From Leifsonia virtsii (GTDB lineage: Bacteria > Actinomycetota > Actinomycetes > Actinomycetales > Microbacteriaceae): a stretch of DNA of 64,000 nucleotides. Position 1 is the stretch's first letter, and each line of letters begins with the position of its first letter. Below the pieces are notes generated by a model that ran no database searches, was not told the DNA's origin, and worked only from the letters and a program-made list of their open reading frames with translations. Of this stretch, positions 33,058 to 41,003 are shown piece by piece. The DNA is taken from the NCBI RefSeq assembly GCF_030433675.1, contig NZ_JAROCB010000001.1, positions 124,001-188,000 on the forward strand, given 5' to 3'. A program made the translations under genes and the position numbers.

Positions 33058-34332
33058 ATGATCCGCGACGACGACGCGCCGCCGACGGCACAGGACACGC
33101 TGACGGCGCGGGACAAGGGCCTGCCCGACCGCGCCGTAGGCCTCTCGACGCGCGAGTTCCTGGCGACCGGCCCGCGCCTGGACGAGTTCTGGACGCCGCT
33201 GATCGCCCTGGACGACGCCGCGATGACCGCGAACGTCGCGACCATGGCGTCCTGGTGCGCGGAACGCGGCTTCGACCTCATGCCGCACGGCAAGACGACG
33301 ATGGCCCCCGCGCTCTGGAAGCGGCAGACGGACGCCGGAGCCCTCGGCATCACGCTCGCGACGATGGGACAGGTGCGCACGGGACGCGACCTCGGCCTGT
33401 CGTCGATCATGCTCGCCAACGCGGCCGTCGACCCGCGGTCGCTCGCGTGGCTGGCGGGCCAGCTGGCCGACCCGGGCTTCCGGTTCGTCAGCTGGGCCGA
33501 CTCCGTCGCCACGGTCGAGGCGATGGAGCACGGCCTCCGCGAGGCCGGTGCGCCGCGTCCCGTCGACGTCTGCGTCGAGCTCGGAGCCGCCGGCGGCCGC
33601 ACCGGCGCCCGGTCGCAGGCGGAGGCGGTGGCCGTCGCCGAACGCGTCGCCGCCTCTCCGGTGCTCCGGCTGGCGGGGGTGTCGGGATACGAGGGCAGCC
33701 TCGGGCACGACCGCTCGCCGGCCGCGCTCGCCGCGGTGACCGCCTACCTGCGCGCCCAGCTCGAGCTGCACACCGCGCTCGCGCCGCTCTACGACGACGG
33801 CGAGCTCTACGTGACCGCGGGTGGCAGCGCCTACTTCGACCTCGTCGCGGACGTGTGGGAGGACGCGGCCCGCGATGAGCGCACGCACTTCACCCTGCGC
33901 TCCGGCGCGTACATCGTGCACGACGACGGGTTCTACCGCGGGATCTCGCCGTTCGACGAGGGCGCCGCCGGACCGGGTTCACCGCGGTTCGTCAACGCCA
34001 TGCACGGCTACGCTCGCGTGGTGTCGACCCCGGAGCCCGGCCTCGCGCTGGTCGACGGCGGCAAGCGCGACTTCCCGTACGACGAGGGGCTGCCCATCCC
34101 TCGCGCCTGGCGGGTCGACGCCGCGGAGCCCTGGCGACCGCTCGACGGACACCTCTCGGCGACGAACGACCAGCACTCGTACCTGCGCACCGAGCAGCCG
34201 CTGCCGATCGGAGCAGTCGTGCGGCTGGGCCTCTCGCACCCGTGCACCGCGTTCGACAAGTGGCGCATCCTGCCCGTGGTCGAGTCCGCCGAGTCCGACC
34301 TGGTGGTGGACCTCGTCCGCACCTGGTTCTGA
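33058..34332 (+). CDS. D-serine dehydratase/D-threonine aldolase-fold PLP enzyme, candidate D-glucosaminate ammonia-lyase
   Basis: A 424-residue fold-type III (alanine racemase-like) pyridoxal-phosphate enzyme. The PLP lysine is Lys79 in LMPHGKTTMAPALW; the barrel continues with LANAAVD, FVSWADS, VDVCVELGAAGGRTG and LAGVSGYEGSLGH, and the C-terminal domain has the metal-binding HPC motif (His394, Cys396) of the DSD1/D-threonine aldolase family, in LSHPCTAFDKWR. Known activities are D-serine dehydration, D-threonine cleavage and D-glucosaminate dehydration to KDG. With KDG kinase and KDPG aldolase across the divide, D-glucosaminate is the attractive substrate; D-threonine or D-serine remain possible. 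GTCC-GGG-ATG start with AGGAGG ahead. Confidence 0.8.
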   Translation: MIRDDDAPPTAQDTLTARDKGLPDRAVGLSTREFLATGPRLDEFWTPLIALDDAAMTANVATMASWCAERGFDLMPHGKTTMAPALWKRQTDAGALGITLATMGQVRTGRDLGLSSIMLANAAVDPRSLAWLAGQLADPGFRFVSWADSVATVEAMEHGLREAGAPRPVDVCVELGAAGGRTGARSQAEAVAVAERVAASPVLRLAGVSGYEGSLGHDRSPAALAAVTAYLRAQLELHTALAPLYDDGELYVTAGGSAYFDLVADVWEDAARDERTHFTLRSGAYIVHDDGFYRGISPFDEGAAGPGSPRFVNAMHGYARVVSTPEPGLALVDGGKRDFPYDEGLPIPRAWRVDAAEPWRPLDGHLSATNDQHSYLRTEQPLPIGAVVRLGLSHPCTAFDKWRILPVVESAESDLVVDLVRTWF

Positions 34333-34341
34333 GGGGGGAGG

Positions 34342-35934
34342 ATGAGTCGCATCGTCTTGCGCGGCGGATCGGTGGTCTCCGCGGACGGTCCCGTGCGCGC
34401 CGACGTCGCCGTCGACGGTGACGAGATCGTCCAGGTCGGGCAGGTCGATCCGGACGTCGCCGACACGGTGGTGGATGCCTCCGGACGGTTCGTGCTCCCC
34501 GGCTTCATCGACGTCCACTCGCACGCCGACGGTCTGCTCGGCGACACCGAGGTCGCGCTCGCGTTGCTGCGGCAGGGGGTCACGTCGGTGATCGCCGGTC
34601 AGGACGGCGTCTCCTACGCGCCGGGCGACGGCGCCTACGCGACCGAGTACTTCGCGGCGATCAACGGCCCGCACCCGTCGTACCGCGGCGGAGGGGTCGG
34701 CGCGTACCTCGCCGCCGCCGACGGCACGTCGCCGCTGAACGCCGGCTACCTCGTCCCGGCGGGGACCGTGCGCTTCGAGGTGTGCGGCCGGCACGACCGC
34801 CCCGCCGACGACGACGAGCGGCGCCGGATGGCCGCCCTGGTCGCCGAGGGGATGGACGCCGGTGCGCTGGGCCTGTCGAGCGGCCTCGACTACGTGCCCG
34901 GCCTGTTCCAGGATGCCGCAGAGCTCGCCGCCCTGTGCGCGCCGGTCGCCCGCGCCGGCGGCGTCTACGTCACCCACATGCGCGGCGGCTACGAGGCGAA
35001 CACCGCCGCCGGGATCGACGAGGTGGCGGAGATCGCGCGGCTGGCATCGCGGGAGGCGGGAGCTGGGCTGAGGGTGCACGTCTCGCACTTCCACGCCGAC
35101 GCCGACATCGTGCTCGGCCAGCTCGACGCCCTCGCGCAGCGCGGGGTCGACGCGACCTTCGACGCCTATCCGTATATCCGCGGCTGCACACTGCTCGGGA
35201 TGCCGCTGCTGCCTCCCGAGGTCTCCACGCTTCCGCGGGAAGAGGCGGTCGCGGTCATCGCCGACCCGGCTCGACGACCCGTGCTCCGGGAGGCGGGCGA
35301 GCGGCGGGCGACCACGAGCGCCAGCCTCGGCCCCGACTGGCCCGACATGATCACCCTCGCGCACATCGCCGCCCCCGAACTGGCGTGGGCACACGGCCTC
35401 ACCCTGCGCGAAGCCGCTCACCGCGCGGGCACCTCTCCGATCGACTTCGCGCTCGACGCCCTGGCGGCCTCCCGGCTCGAGTGCAGCGCCGTCATGGCGG
35501 TGCGGAACGCGCGTCCCGCCACCGAGCTGGCCCGCATCTTCGCCCACCCCGCGCACACCGGCGGCTCCGACGGCATCTTCATCGGCGCCCACCCGCACCC
35601 GCGCGCGGCCGGGTCGTTCGCCCGTTACCTGCGCGAGTACGTGCGCGAGCTCGGAACCTGGAGCTGGACCGACGCCGTCCACCACCTCTCGGCCCTGCCG
35701 GCACGCCGGTTCGGCCTCGGGCGGCGCGGTGCGGTCGCGGCCGGCGCGGTCGCCGACCTGGTGGTCGTCGACCCGGGGACCGTGGCCGACCGCGCCACGT
35801 ATGAGAGCCCTCGGCGCCTGGCCACCGGAATCGACGACGTCTTCGTCGCCGGTGTCCCGGTCCTCTCCGGAGGCGAGCTGACCGGCGCCCTCCCGGGCCG
35901 CGGACTGCGCCGCACCGCAGAGCGGCCCGCCTGA
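34342..35934 (+). CDS. D-aminoacylase-family N-acyl deacylase
   Basis: A 530-residue amidohydrolase of the N-acyl-D-amino-acid deacylase family. It has the metal-binding HxH in GFIDVHSHADGLL (His59, His61), the Cys/Asp-containing YVTHMRGGYEANTAAGIDEVAEIARLA, VHVSHFHADAD (second metal pair), and TGGSDGIFIGAHPHPRAAG near the end. Family enzymes remove acetyl or formyl groups from D-amino acids; in the oxidative chitin route a relative deacetylates N-acetyl-D-glucosaminate. It lies between the PLP enzyme (nine-base gap) and ridA, so its product should feed the PLP enzyme. Its length is somewhat above the 480-500 of typical D-aminoacylases. ATG start preceded by GGGGGGAGG. Confidence 0.87.
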   Translation: MSRIVLRGGSVVSADGPVRADVAVDGDEIVQVGQVDPDVADTVVDASGRFVLPGFIDVHSHADGLLGDTEVALALLRQGVTSVIAGQDGVSYAPGDGAYATEYFAAINGPHPSYRGGGVGAYLAAADGTSPLNAGYLVPAGTVRFEVCGRHDRPADDDERRRMAALVAEGMDAGALGLSSGLDYVPGLFQDAAELAALCAPVARAGGVYVTHMRGGYEANTAAGIDEVAEIARLASREAGAGLRVHVSHFHADADIVLGQLDALAQRGVDATFDAYPYIRGCTLLGMPLLPPEVSTLPREEAVAVIADPARRPVLREAGERRATTSASLGPDWPDMITLAHIAAPELAWAHGLTLREAAHRAGTSPIDFALDALAASRLECSAVMAVRNARPATELARIFAHPAHTGGSDGIFIGAHPHPRAAGSFARYLREYVRELGTWSWTDAVHHLSALPARRFGLGRRGAVAAGAVADLVVVDPGTVADRATYESPRRLATGIDDVFVAGVPVLSGGELTGALPGRGLRRTAERPA

Positions 35935-35984
35935 GACTTCCCCGCAGGGGGATCACCCTGTTGTCAACAGAAAGGAACAGCACC

Positions 35985-36368
35985 ATGCCGAAGACCGGTT
36001 TCTACGCGGAGGGGGCACCCGCGCCCGCCGGCCCCTACAGCCACGGGGTCGTCGCGAACGGCTTCCTCTACACGGCCGGGTTCGGGCCGCAGGACGCCGA
36101 GAACGGGAACGCGATCGCCGACAACGTGGGGGACCAGACCCGCCAGGTCCTGCGCAACATCCAGAAGGTGCTCGCGGTCCACGGCCTGACGACGGACGAC
36201 GTCGTGAAGTCGACCGTGCACCTCCAGGACCTCGGCGACTTCGCCGAGTTCAACGCGGCCTACGAGGAGTTCTTCACCGCGCCCTACCCGGTGCGCACCA
36301 CGGTCGGCTCGCAGCTGGCGAACATCCTCGTCGAGATCGACGTCGTCGCGGCCCTCCCGCAGGGCTGA
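35985..36368 (+). CDS. ridA: RidA family enamine/imine deaminase
   Basis: A 127-residue trimeric YjgF/YER057c/UK114 protein that hydrolyses reactive 2-enamine/2-imine intermediates released by PLP dehydratases to the 2-oxo acid and ammonia. Conserved residues are visible: GPYSHGVVANGFLYTAG near the N-terminus, the catalytic arginine in PYPVRTTVGSQL (Arg104), and Glu117 in NILVEIDVVA. ATG at 35985 is used since AAAGGA stands eight bases before it. Last gene of the rightward operon, directly after the deacylase; its presence implies that the operon's PLP enzyme releases an enamine, which suits a dehydratase better than an aldolase. Confidence 0.93.
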   Translation: MPKTGFYAEGAPAPAGPYSHGVVANGFLYTAGFGPQDAENGNAIADNVGDQTRQVLRNIQKVLAVHGLTTDDVVKSTVHLQDLGDFAEFNAAYEEFFTAPYPVRTTVGSQLANILVEIDVVAALPQG

Positions 36369-36384
36369 CGCCTCCGGCGCCTGA

Positions 36385-36429
36385 ACGGGCCCGTGCTCGA
36401 GACCTGGAGGGTCGCGGGCGCGGGCCCGT
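36385..36429 (+). terminator. hairpin at the end of the ridA operon
   Basis: ACGGGCCCG (36385-36393) and CGGGCCCGT (36421-36429) pair perfectly around a 27-base loop, 16 bases after the ridA stop. No U-tract. Confidence 0.5.
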
Positions 36430-36532
36430 CCGCTTCTCCCCGTCACCGATCTCCGAAATCCTGCCTCTGCCCGGACGTGGTCGGCGTTCTACCCTGGACG
36501 CGGGGCGCTGACGCTCCGGGGAGGGGACGCTC

Positions 36533-37741
36533 GTGTCCGAACTCGAGGAGAACCAGGCGCCCGCGCCCGCGCCGCCCGAGGGCGCGGGGGTCGTGCTCAC
36601 GCCGCCCGAGGCCGTCCCGGAGATCCGGGAGGAGCAGGCGGTCGGGATGGTCGCGGTGCCGCCGGAGAAGCGTACCGAGCTGCAGGAGAGGGCGCAGGCG
36701 TTCGTGGACGAGCTGGCCGCGATCGAGCCTGGCAGCCCGGAGTTCACCCGCAAGGTGGCCGACATCACGCGCCTGGGGGAGCGGGAGATTCGATCCTCGG
36801 CCGAGACCGCGAACCGCATGCTGGAGCGACCGTCGTCCTCCCTGGCCGCCGCGCGCGGCCGCGGGGCCGCGTCGGAGCCGCAGGCGCAGGTGGCGCGTGC
36901 GCTGCAGGACCTCCGCACGACGGTCACCGACCTCGACCCGGCGCGCGCGGACCTGACGCCGCCGAAGCGCGCGCTGATCCGCATCCCGGGAGGCCGCCGG
37001 CTGACGCGCTACTTCGAGCGGTACCAGTCGGCGCAGAAGCAGCTCGACGCCATCATCGCGGCGCTGATCTCGGGTCAGGATGCGCTGATGAAGGACAACG
37101 CCTCCATCGAGCACGAGCGGGAGGCGATCTGGACGACGATGGGCACGCTCGCCGAGTACAACGCGCTCGCCTCCGCGCTCGACGGCGCCACCGCCGCCCG
37201 GATCGCGGAGCTGCAAGAGAGCGACCCGGCGCGCGCCGACGCGATGACCGCGGATGCGCTGTTCCCGATCCGCCAGCGCCGGCAGGATCTGACCACCCAG
37301 ATCGCCGTGTCGGTGCAGGGCTACCTGGCGCTGGATGTGGTGCGGAAGAACAACGCGGAGCTCATCAAGGCCGTGGAGCGGGCACGCACGACGACGATCT
37401 CCGCTCTTCGCACCGCCATCGTCGTCGCCGACGGGCTGGAGAACCAGAAGCTGGTCCTCGACCAGATCGGCGCCCTCAACGACACCACCGACACGGTGAT
37501 CGGTCACACGAGCGAGCTCCTGAAGCAGCAGACCGGCATGGTCCACGAGCAGGCCTCGTCGTCGGGTGTGAGCGTGGAGACGCTGCAGCGCGCCTTCGAC
37601 GACGTCTTCTCGACGATGGACGCCATCGACGGCTACCGCGCCACCGCGGTGAAGAGGATGGCCGCCACCGTGGATGCGCTGGAGCAGCAGGTGGCCCGGT
37701 CGCGCAGCTACCTCGACCGGTCGCGGTCCGGCACGAGCTGA
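36533..37741 (+). CDS. TelA-family toxic anion resistance protein
   Basis: A 402-residue soluble, almost entirely helical protein of the TelA/KlaA family (tellurite resistance), with the usual disordered Pro/Glu-rich start (about 1-45) and long helical repeats. Typical blocks are ALIRIPGGRRLTRYFERYQSAQKQLDAIIAALISGQDALMKDNASIEHER and QIAVSVQGYLALDVVRKNNAELIKAVERARTTTISALRTAIVVADGLENQK. Mechanism is unresolved; homologues affect tellurite, nisin and cell-envelope antibiotic tolerance. GTG at 36533 with GGGAGGGG before it; a TACCCT box at 36490-36495 is a plausible -10. Converges on the hypothetical gene at 37755. Confidence 0.9.
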   Translation: MSELEENQAPAPAPPEGAGVVLTPPEAVPEIREEQAVGMVAVPPEKRTELQERAQAFVDELAAIEPGSPEFTRKVADITRLGEREIRSSAETANRMLERPSSSLAAARGRGAASEPQAQVARALQDLRTTVTDLDPARADLTPPKRALIRIPGGRRLTRYFERYQSAQKQLDAIIAALISGQDALMKDNASIEHEREAIWTTMGTLAEYNALASALDGATAARIAELQESDPARADAMTADALFPIRQRRQDLTTQIAVSVQGYLALDVVRKNNAELIKAVERARTTTISALRTAIVVADGLENQKLVLDQIGALNDTTDTVIGHTSELLKQQTGMVHEQASSSGVSVETLQRAFDDVFSTMDAIDGYRATAVKRMAATVDALEQQVARSRSYLDRSRSGTS

Positions 37742-37754
37742 CCGGCGGCGCAGG

Positions 37755-38597
37755 TCACGGCAAGTCGAGCTCGAGCCGCGACCCGGCGAAGCGGTCGGCC
37801 AGGAAGCGCCCGTTGATCAGCAGAGCCGACGCATCCTGCTCGATCGCCGCATCCCGCATCGTGCGCGCCGCGGACTCGAGCGCCTCCAGCTGCGCGATCA
37901 GCGCCTGGGCCGGCGTCAGGCCGCCCGCGAGCACGTGCTCTGCTGCCCACTCGGCGGGCAGCGCCAGGTAGGCCCGCAGGGTGTCGGGGAGGTAGACGGT
38001 CGCGGCGACGCGCACGATCACCTCCGGCTCACCCGTTCCCGCCACCCGCGGAAGCGTCTCGGCCAGCAGTGCGCCGATCCGTCCGACGGCCGCAACCGCC
38101 TCGTCCGGCACGCGACGGCCGACGCGCGCGGCGAGGGTCAGCAGGTCCTGCGCGAGGTGCGCGTCGTCGACGTGGATCTCGGAGCCGGGCGGCAGGATCC
38201 CCAGCGTCTGCAGCGCCCGCGCCGAATCCGCGGAGTCTTCGGCCGCATGCACGGCCAGGGCGGCGACCAGTTGCGCGAACGCCGTCAGCCACTGGCCCAA
38301 GGGGAGGGTGCGGGTCGACAGCGGCACGGTCCCGTAGCGCTGCTCGACCTCCGGCGCCCAGCGCGGGCCGGGCTCCCAGCTCAGGGACAGTGCCTCGGCC
38401 GGCCCGGTGAGCCGCAGCCGGGTGAGGGCGCCGGGGCGATGAGCCAGCCGGTCGGCCAGCGACCGGGTGCGCTCGATGGTGAGCGACCCGGAGGCGACGT
38501 CGGCCGGGAGGGAACGGGTGACGCTGTCGACGAGCTCGCGCAGGAGCGACTCCGGGTCGCGAGTCCATTCCGCCCCCGTCAGCCTGTCGAGCTCCAT
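37755..38597 (-). CDS. conserved hypothetical protein
   Basis: A 280-residue acidic, alanine- and leucine-rich soluble protein with no signal peptide or transmembrane helix. Predicted mostly helical, with one beta-rich section (SGSLTIERTRSLAD, LTRLRLTGPAEALSLSWEPGPRWAPEVEQRYGTVPLSTRTLPLGQWLTAF). No motif I recognise. Start set at the second of two ATGs (38597) because AGGAG is seven bases before it. It is tail-to-tail with telA, 13 bases apart. The protein may belong with TelA functionally, but nothing in the sequence shows this. The 140 bases upstream (38598-38737) show no further gene. Confidence 0.6.
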   Translation of the reverse strand: MELDRLTGAEWTRDPESLLRELVDSVTRSLPADVASGSLTIERTRSLADRLAHRPGALTRLRLTGPAEALSLSWEPGPRWAPEVEQRYGTVPLSTRTLPLGQWLTAFAQLVAALAVHAAEDSADSARALQTLGILPPGSEIHVDDAHLAQDLLTLAARVGRRVPDEAVAAVGRIGALLAETLPRVAGTGEPEVIVRVAATVYLPDTLRAYLALPAEWAAEHVLAGGLTPAQALIAQLEALESAARTMRDAAIEQDASALLINGRFLADRFAGSRLELDLP

Positions 38598-38737
38598 GCT
38601 CATGCTCCTGCACCGCGCCGGTTCCGGCAGGGCATCGACCGGATGCCCACGCGCTCATCCAAGCACTCGCGGCGGCGCAGCAGAACACCGGGAGCGCGGT
38701 TCTCGGCCGGTGCTCAGATAGAGGACTCGAAGGATGG

Positions 38738-39094
38738 TCAGCTCTCACCGTGCGCCGCGCCCGCCGGCACGTGCTCCACGCCCACTCCGGGCTGGCCGTA
38801 CTCGCTGAGCACCTGGCCGATGACGACGCGGTACGGGCCGATCCAGCGGTCGTGGAGGCGCTTCGCCTCGCGGTGGGTGTCCATGCCGATCAGCTGGTGC
38901 AGGGCGTCGAGGCTGCTCCAGTAGTAGACCTCCGAGTGGAGGCCCGTCTCCGGGTTCCCCCACGACTCCTCGCCGAGGAAGCCCGGGATGGCGCGGGCGC
39001 GCTCGGCGATCTCGTCGTTGAGGCGGTGGAACTCGTCGTCGTAGGGCATCGCGGTGAAGATGAAGGTGGACGTGTAGACGGTCGGCCGGGCCAT
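38738..39094 (-). CDS. ABM/EthD-like ferredoxin-fold protein
   Basis: A 118-residue dimeric alpha+beta barrel-type protein: VYTSTFIFTAMPYDDEFHRLNDEIAERARAIPGFLGEESWGNPETGLHSEVYYWSSLDALHQLIGMDTHREAKRLHDRW. The alternation of strand, helix, 'PGFLGEES' turn and 'YWSSLDALHQ' fits the antibiotic biosynthesis monooxygenase (ABM) fold. Such proteins may be heme or quinone monooxygenases or mere binding proteins; catalytic residues are not assignable. ATG at 39094, seven bases after a TAGGAT box that overlaps the stop of the upstream acetyltransferase, so it has its own leaderless promoter. Confidence 0.75.
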   Translation of the reverse strand: MARPTVYTSTFIFTAMPYDDEFHRLNDEIAERARAIPGFLGEESWGNPETGLHSEVYYWSSLDALHQLIGMDTHREAKRLHDRWIGPYRVVIGQVLSEYGQPGVGVEHVPAGAAHGES

Positions 39095-39101
39095 GGCCGT
39101 G

Positions 39102-39107
39102 ATCCTA
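39102..39107 (-). promoter_or_regulatory. -10 box of a leaderless ABM-like transcript
   Basis: TAGGAT on the minus strand, seven bases before ATG 39094. Its first three bases are also the TAG stop codon of the upstream acetyltransferase. Confidence 0.5.
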
Positions 39108-39650
39108 GTCCGACCAGGTGCGGCGCACAGCGGCCTTCGTGCCCGTGACGAGACTGCGCGCGGGGACGTCGTCGGCCACGACGGCGCCGGCCGCGATGAC
39201 CGCATCCCGGCCGATGGTGACGCCCGGCAGGATGGTCGCGCCCGCGCCGATCCACACGTTCTCCTCGACGACGATGGGGCCGCCGGTGAGCCACACTTTG
39301 CGGTCGGCGGTGTCGACCGGGTGGCCGACCGTGATGAAGGTCGCCTTCGGGGCCACCATCACGCGCTCGGCCAGGTGGATGCCGGCGTAATCGAGGAAGG
39401 TGCAGTTCTGGTTGATGAACACGCGCTCCGAGAGGTGCAGGTTGCGGCCGTGATCGGTGAAGAACGGAGGATAGATCGTGGTCCGCGCCGGCAGCGGACG
39501 ACCGAGGATCTCCGCGAACAGCCGCGCCTTGCCCGCCTCGTCGTCGAACGGCAGCACGTTCAACCGCGAGGTGAGCGCCGTCACCTCCAGCACCCGCTCC
39601 GACATGGCCTGGAATTCGGGACTGTGGATGCGCATGAGGAAGTCCGACAC
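39105..39650 (-). CDS. sugar O-acetyltransferase (hexapeptide repeat)
   Basis: A 181-residue left-handed beta-helix acetyltransferase of the maltose/galactoside/NodL group. It has an N-terminal helical region (MRIHSPEFQAMSERVLEVTALTSRLN), PFFTDHGRNLHLSERVFINQNCTFLDYAGIHLAERVMVAPKATFITVGHPVD, with the catalytic His in GHPV, and the hexapeptide series IVVEENVWIGAGATILPGVTIGRDAVIAAGAVV. It transfers acetyl from acetyl-CoA to a sugar hydroxyl; substrate unknown. Start GTG at 39650; the ribosome-binding site is GGAT-like and weak. It is divergent from the hypothetical at 39717. Confidence 0.9.
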   Translation of the reverse strand: MSDFLMRIHSPEFQAMSERVLEVTALTSRLNVLPFDDEAGKARLFAEILGRPLPARTTIYPPFFTDHGRNLHLSERVFINQNCTFLDYAGIHLAERVMVAPKATFITVGHPVDTADRKVWLTGGPIVVEENVWIGAGATILPGVTIGRDAVIAAGAVVADDVPARSLVTGTKAAVRRTWSD

Positions 39651-39716
39651 GCACCGATCCTCGCACGACCCACCGTCGCGCTACGGTGGTCCGAGCAGCC
39701 GACCCAGGGAGGACCC

Positions 39717-40178
39717 ATGCCGTACGCCGTCGACTTCGAGAACGTCTCCACGGTGGGACTGGAATCGTCGCCCGTCGCCGAGGCGCTCGCCGGACTCCGC
39801 GCCAACGAGGCCCGCTACTTCCGCAACAAGTACGACCACGTCTTCACCGTCGGCACGGCGGAAGAGGAGGCCGACGCGGTCGAGCGTGTCACGCGCATCC
39901 TGGAAGACGAGCGCGGGATCCGCATCGCGTCGCCGGCCCTGGAGGCGACGCGCTTCGAGGTCGACGGCATCGACTGGACCTACGTCTTCTACCAGTCCGG
40001 CCTCTCCATCAACGTGCTCTACTCGGTCGCGGACGGCGGCAAGCGCGCGGTCGGCTTCAAGCTCTCCGACGGGATGGAGGTGCCGGAGGAGCTCTCGGCC
40101 TTCAAGTTCGCGCGGCAGAAGTCGCGGCTAGCCGGCACCATCCGCGGCTCCTTCTTCGTGATCAAGGGCACGTACTGA
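39717..40178 (+). CDS. conserved hypothetical protein
   Basis: A 153-residue soluble protein with no recognisable family for me. It starts MPYAVDFENVSTVGLESSPV, then helical LAGLRANEARYFRNKYDHVFTVGTAEEEADAVERVTRIL, followed by beta-rich FEVDGIDWTYVFYQSGLSINVLYSVADGGKRAVGFKLSDG and a basic C-terminus (FARQKSRLAGTIRGSFFVIKGTY). ATG at 39717 has an excellent ribosome-binding site, GGGAGGA. Its last 51 bases overlap the end of the oppositely oriented hydrolase gene, so the two share a stretch of coding DNA tail to tail. Confidence 0.7.
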   Translation: MPYAVDFENVSTVGLESSPVAEALAGLRANEARYFRNKYDHVFTVGTAEEEADAVERVTRILEDERGIRIASPALEATRFEVDGIDWTYVFYQSGLSINVLYSVADGGKRAVGFKLSDGMEVPEELSAFKFARQKSRLAGTIRGSFFVIKGTY

Positions 40179-40814
40179 GACGAATCCCGCCACCGTCGCG
40201 GTGAGGAGGTCGCGCACGCCGGCGGCGGAGACCTCCGCGGTCTTCGCGACCCGCATGCCGTGATCGGCCCCCGGCACCGGCACCACCCGGATGCCGTGGT
40301 GCGAGGACACCTCTTCGGCCAGCGTCTCCGCGCTGCCGAACGGGTCGCGCGTGCCCTGCAGCACGAGGACGGGCACCTCGGGTTCGAGCAGCTCCTGCAG
40401 CCGGGACTTCTCCGGGCTGCCGGGCGGATGCAGCGGGAAGGCGAGGCACACGACGCCGACCGCACCGACCTCGGACGCCGTGCGGCAGGCGACCCGCGCG
40501 CCCGCGCTGCGGCCCCCCACGACCAGCGGCAATCCGGTCGCCGCCGACTCGAGAACGTGCGGAGCCGTCTCACGCCAGGCGATGTCGAGCGTGGCCGGCC
40601 GCGCGGCCACCTTCTTGCCGGCGACGCGCCATGGCTGCTCGTACCGCACCACGGTGATGCCGAGGGGAGGGAGTCGCGCGGCGAGGACCGCGAGGTCGAG
40701 CGCGTCGATGCCGCCCCCGGCGCCGTGGCCGAGCCAGAGCACCGCCGTCGGATGCTCGGCCGCGTCGATGGTGAGCCGGCCGGGACCGACGGAGGTGGGG
40801 ACGTCGAGGTTCAT
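40128..40814 (-). CDS. alpha/beta hydrolase of the KANL3/Tex30 type
   Basis: A 228-residue alpha/beta hydrolase: VLWLGHGAGGGIDALDLAVLAARLPPLGITVVRYEQPWRVAGKKVAARP is the family's oxyanion and early strand region. The nucleophile serine is in LVVGGRSAGARVACR, the acid in VLVLQGTRDPFGSAETL and the histidine in PVPGADHGMRV, completing a Ser-Asp-His triad. Bacterial members are small esterase-like proteins with unknown substrates. ATG at 40814, seven bases after TAGCGT. The C-terminal 17 codons, including the stop, overlap the end of the convergent gene at 40178. Confidence 0.85.
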   Translation of the reverse strand: MNLDVPTSVGPGRLTIDAAEHPTAVLWLGHGAGGGIDALDLAVLAARLPPLGITVVRYEQPWRVAGKKVAARPATLDIAWRETAPHVLESAATGLPLVVGGRSAGARVACRTASEVGAVGVVCLAFPLHPPGSPEKSRLQELLEPEVPVLVLQGTRDPFGSAETLAEEVSSHHGIRVVPVPGADHGMRVAKTAEVSAAGVRDLLTATVAGFVSVRALDHEEGAADGAG

Positions 40815-40821
40815 GGCAACG

Positions 40822-40827
40822 ACGCTA
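40822..40827 (-). promoter_or_regulatory. -10 box of a leaderless hydrolase transcript
   Basis: TAGCGT on the minus strand, seven bases before ATG 40814; no Shine-Dalgarno sequence. Confidence 0.5.
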
Positions 40828-41003
40828 CCCGGCGGTCGACGGCGATGGGCCGGAGCATCAGGAACGGTGGAGAAGTCGTCCGCCGACGGGGTTGTGGACG
40901 GAAATGCGAACGTCCCGCCGCCGCCGGATCTTGTTTCCCACCGGAAGCGGGCGGACCATGGAGGAAGGCGGATGGGGCGCCGCGGGTCGATGGGGAGATC
41001 ACG

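Noticed and set aside
33058-35934. The island read purely as a D-amino-acid pathway
   Set aside because: It explains the deacylase, PLP enzyme, RidA and DauR-like regulator, but not the coupled KDG kinase and KDPG aldolase. It is kept as the alternative, not the preferred reading.
37755-38597. The gene as a second tellurite-resistance component
   Set aside because: It has no TelA, TerD or XpaC-like motif; proximity alone is not enough.
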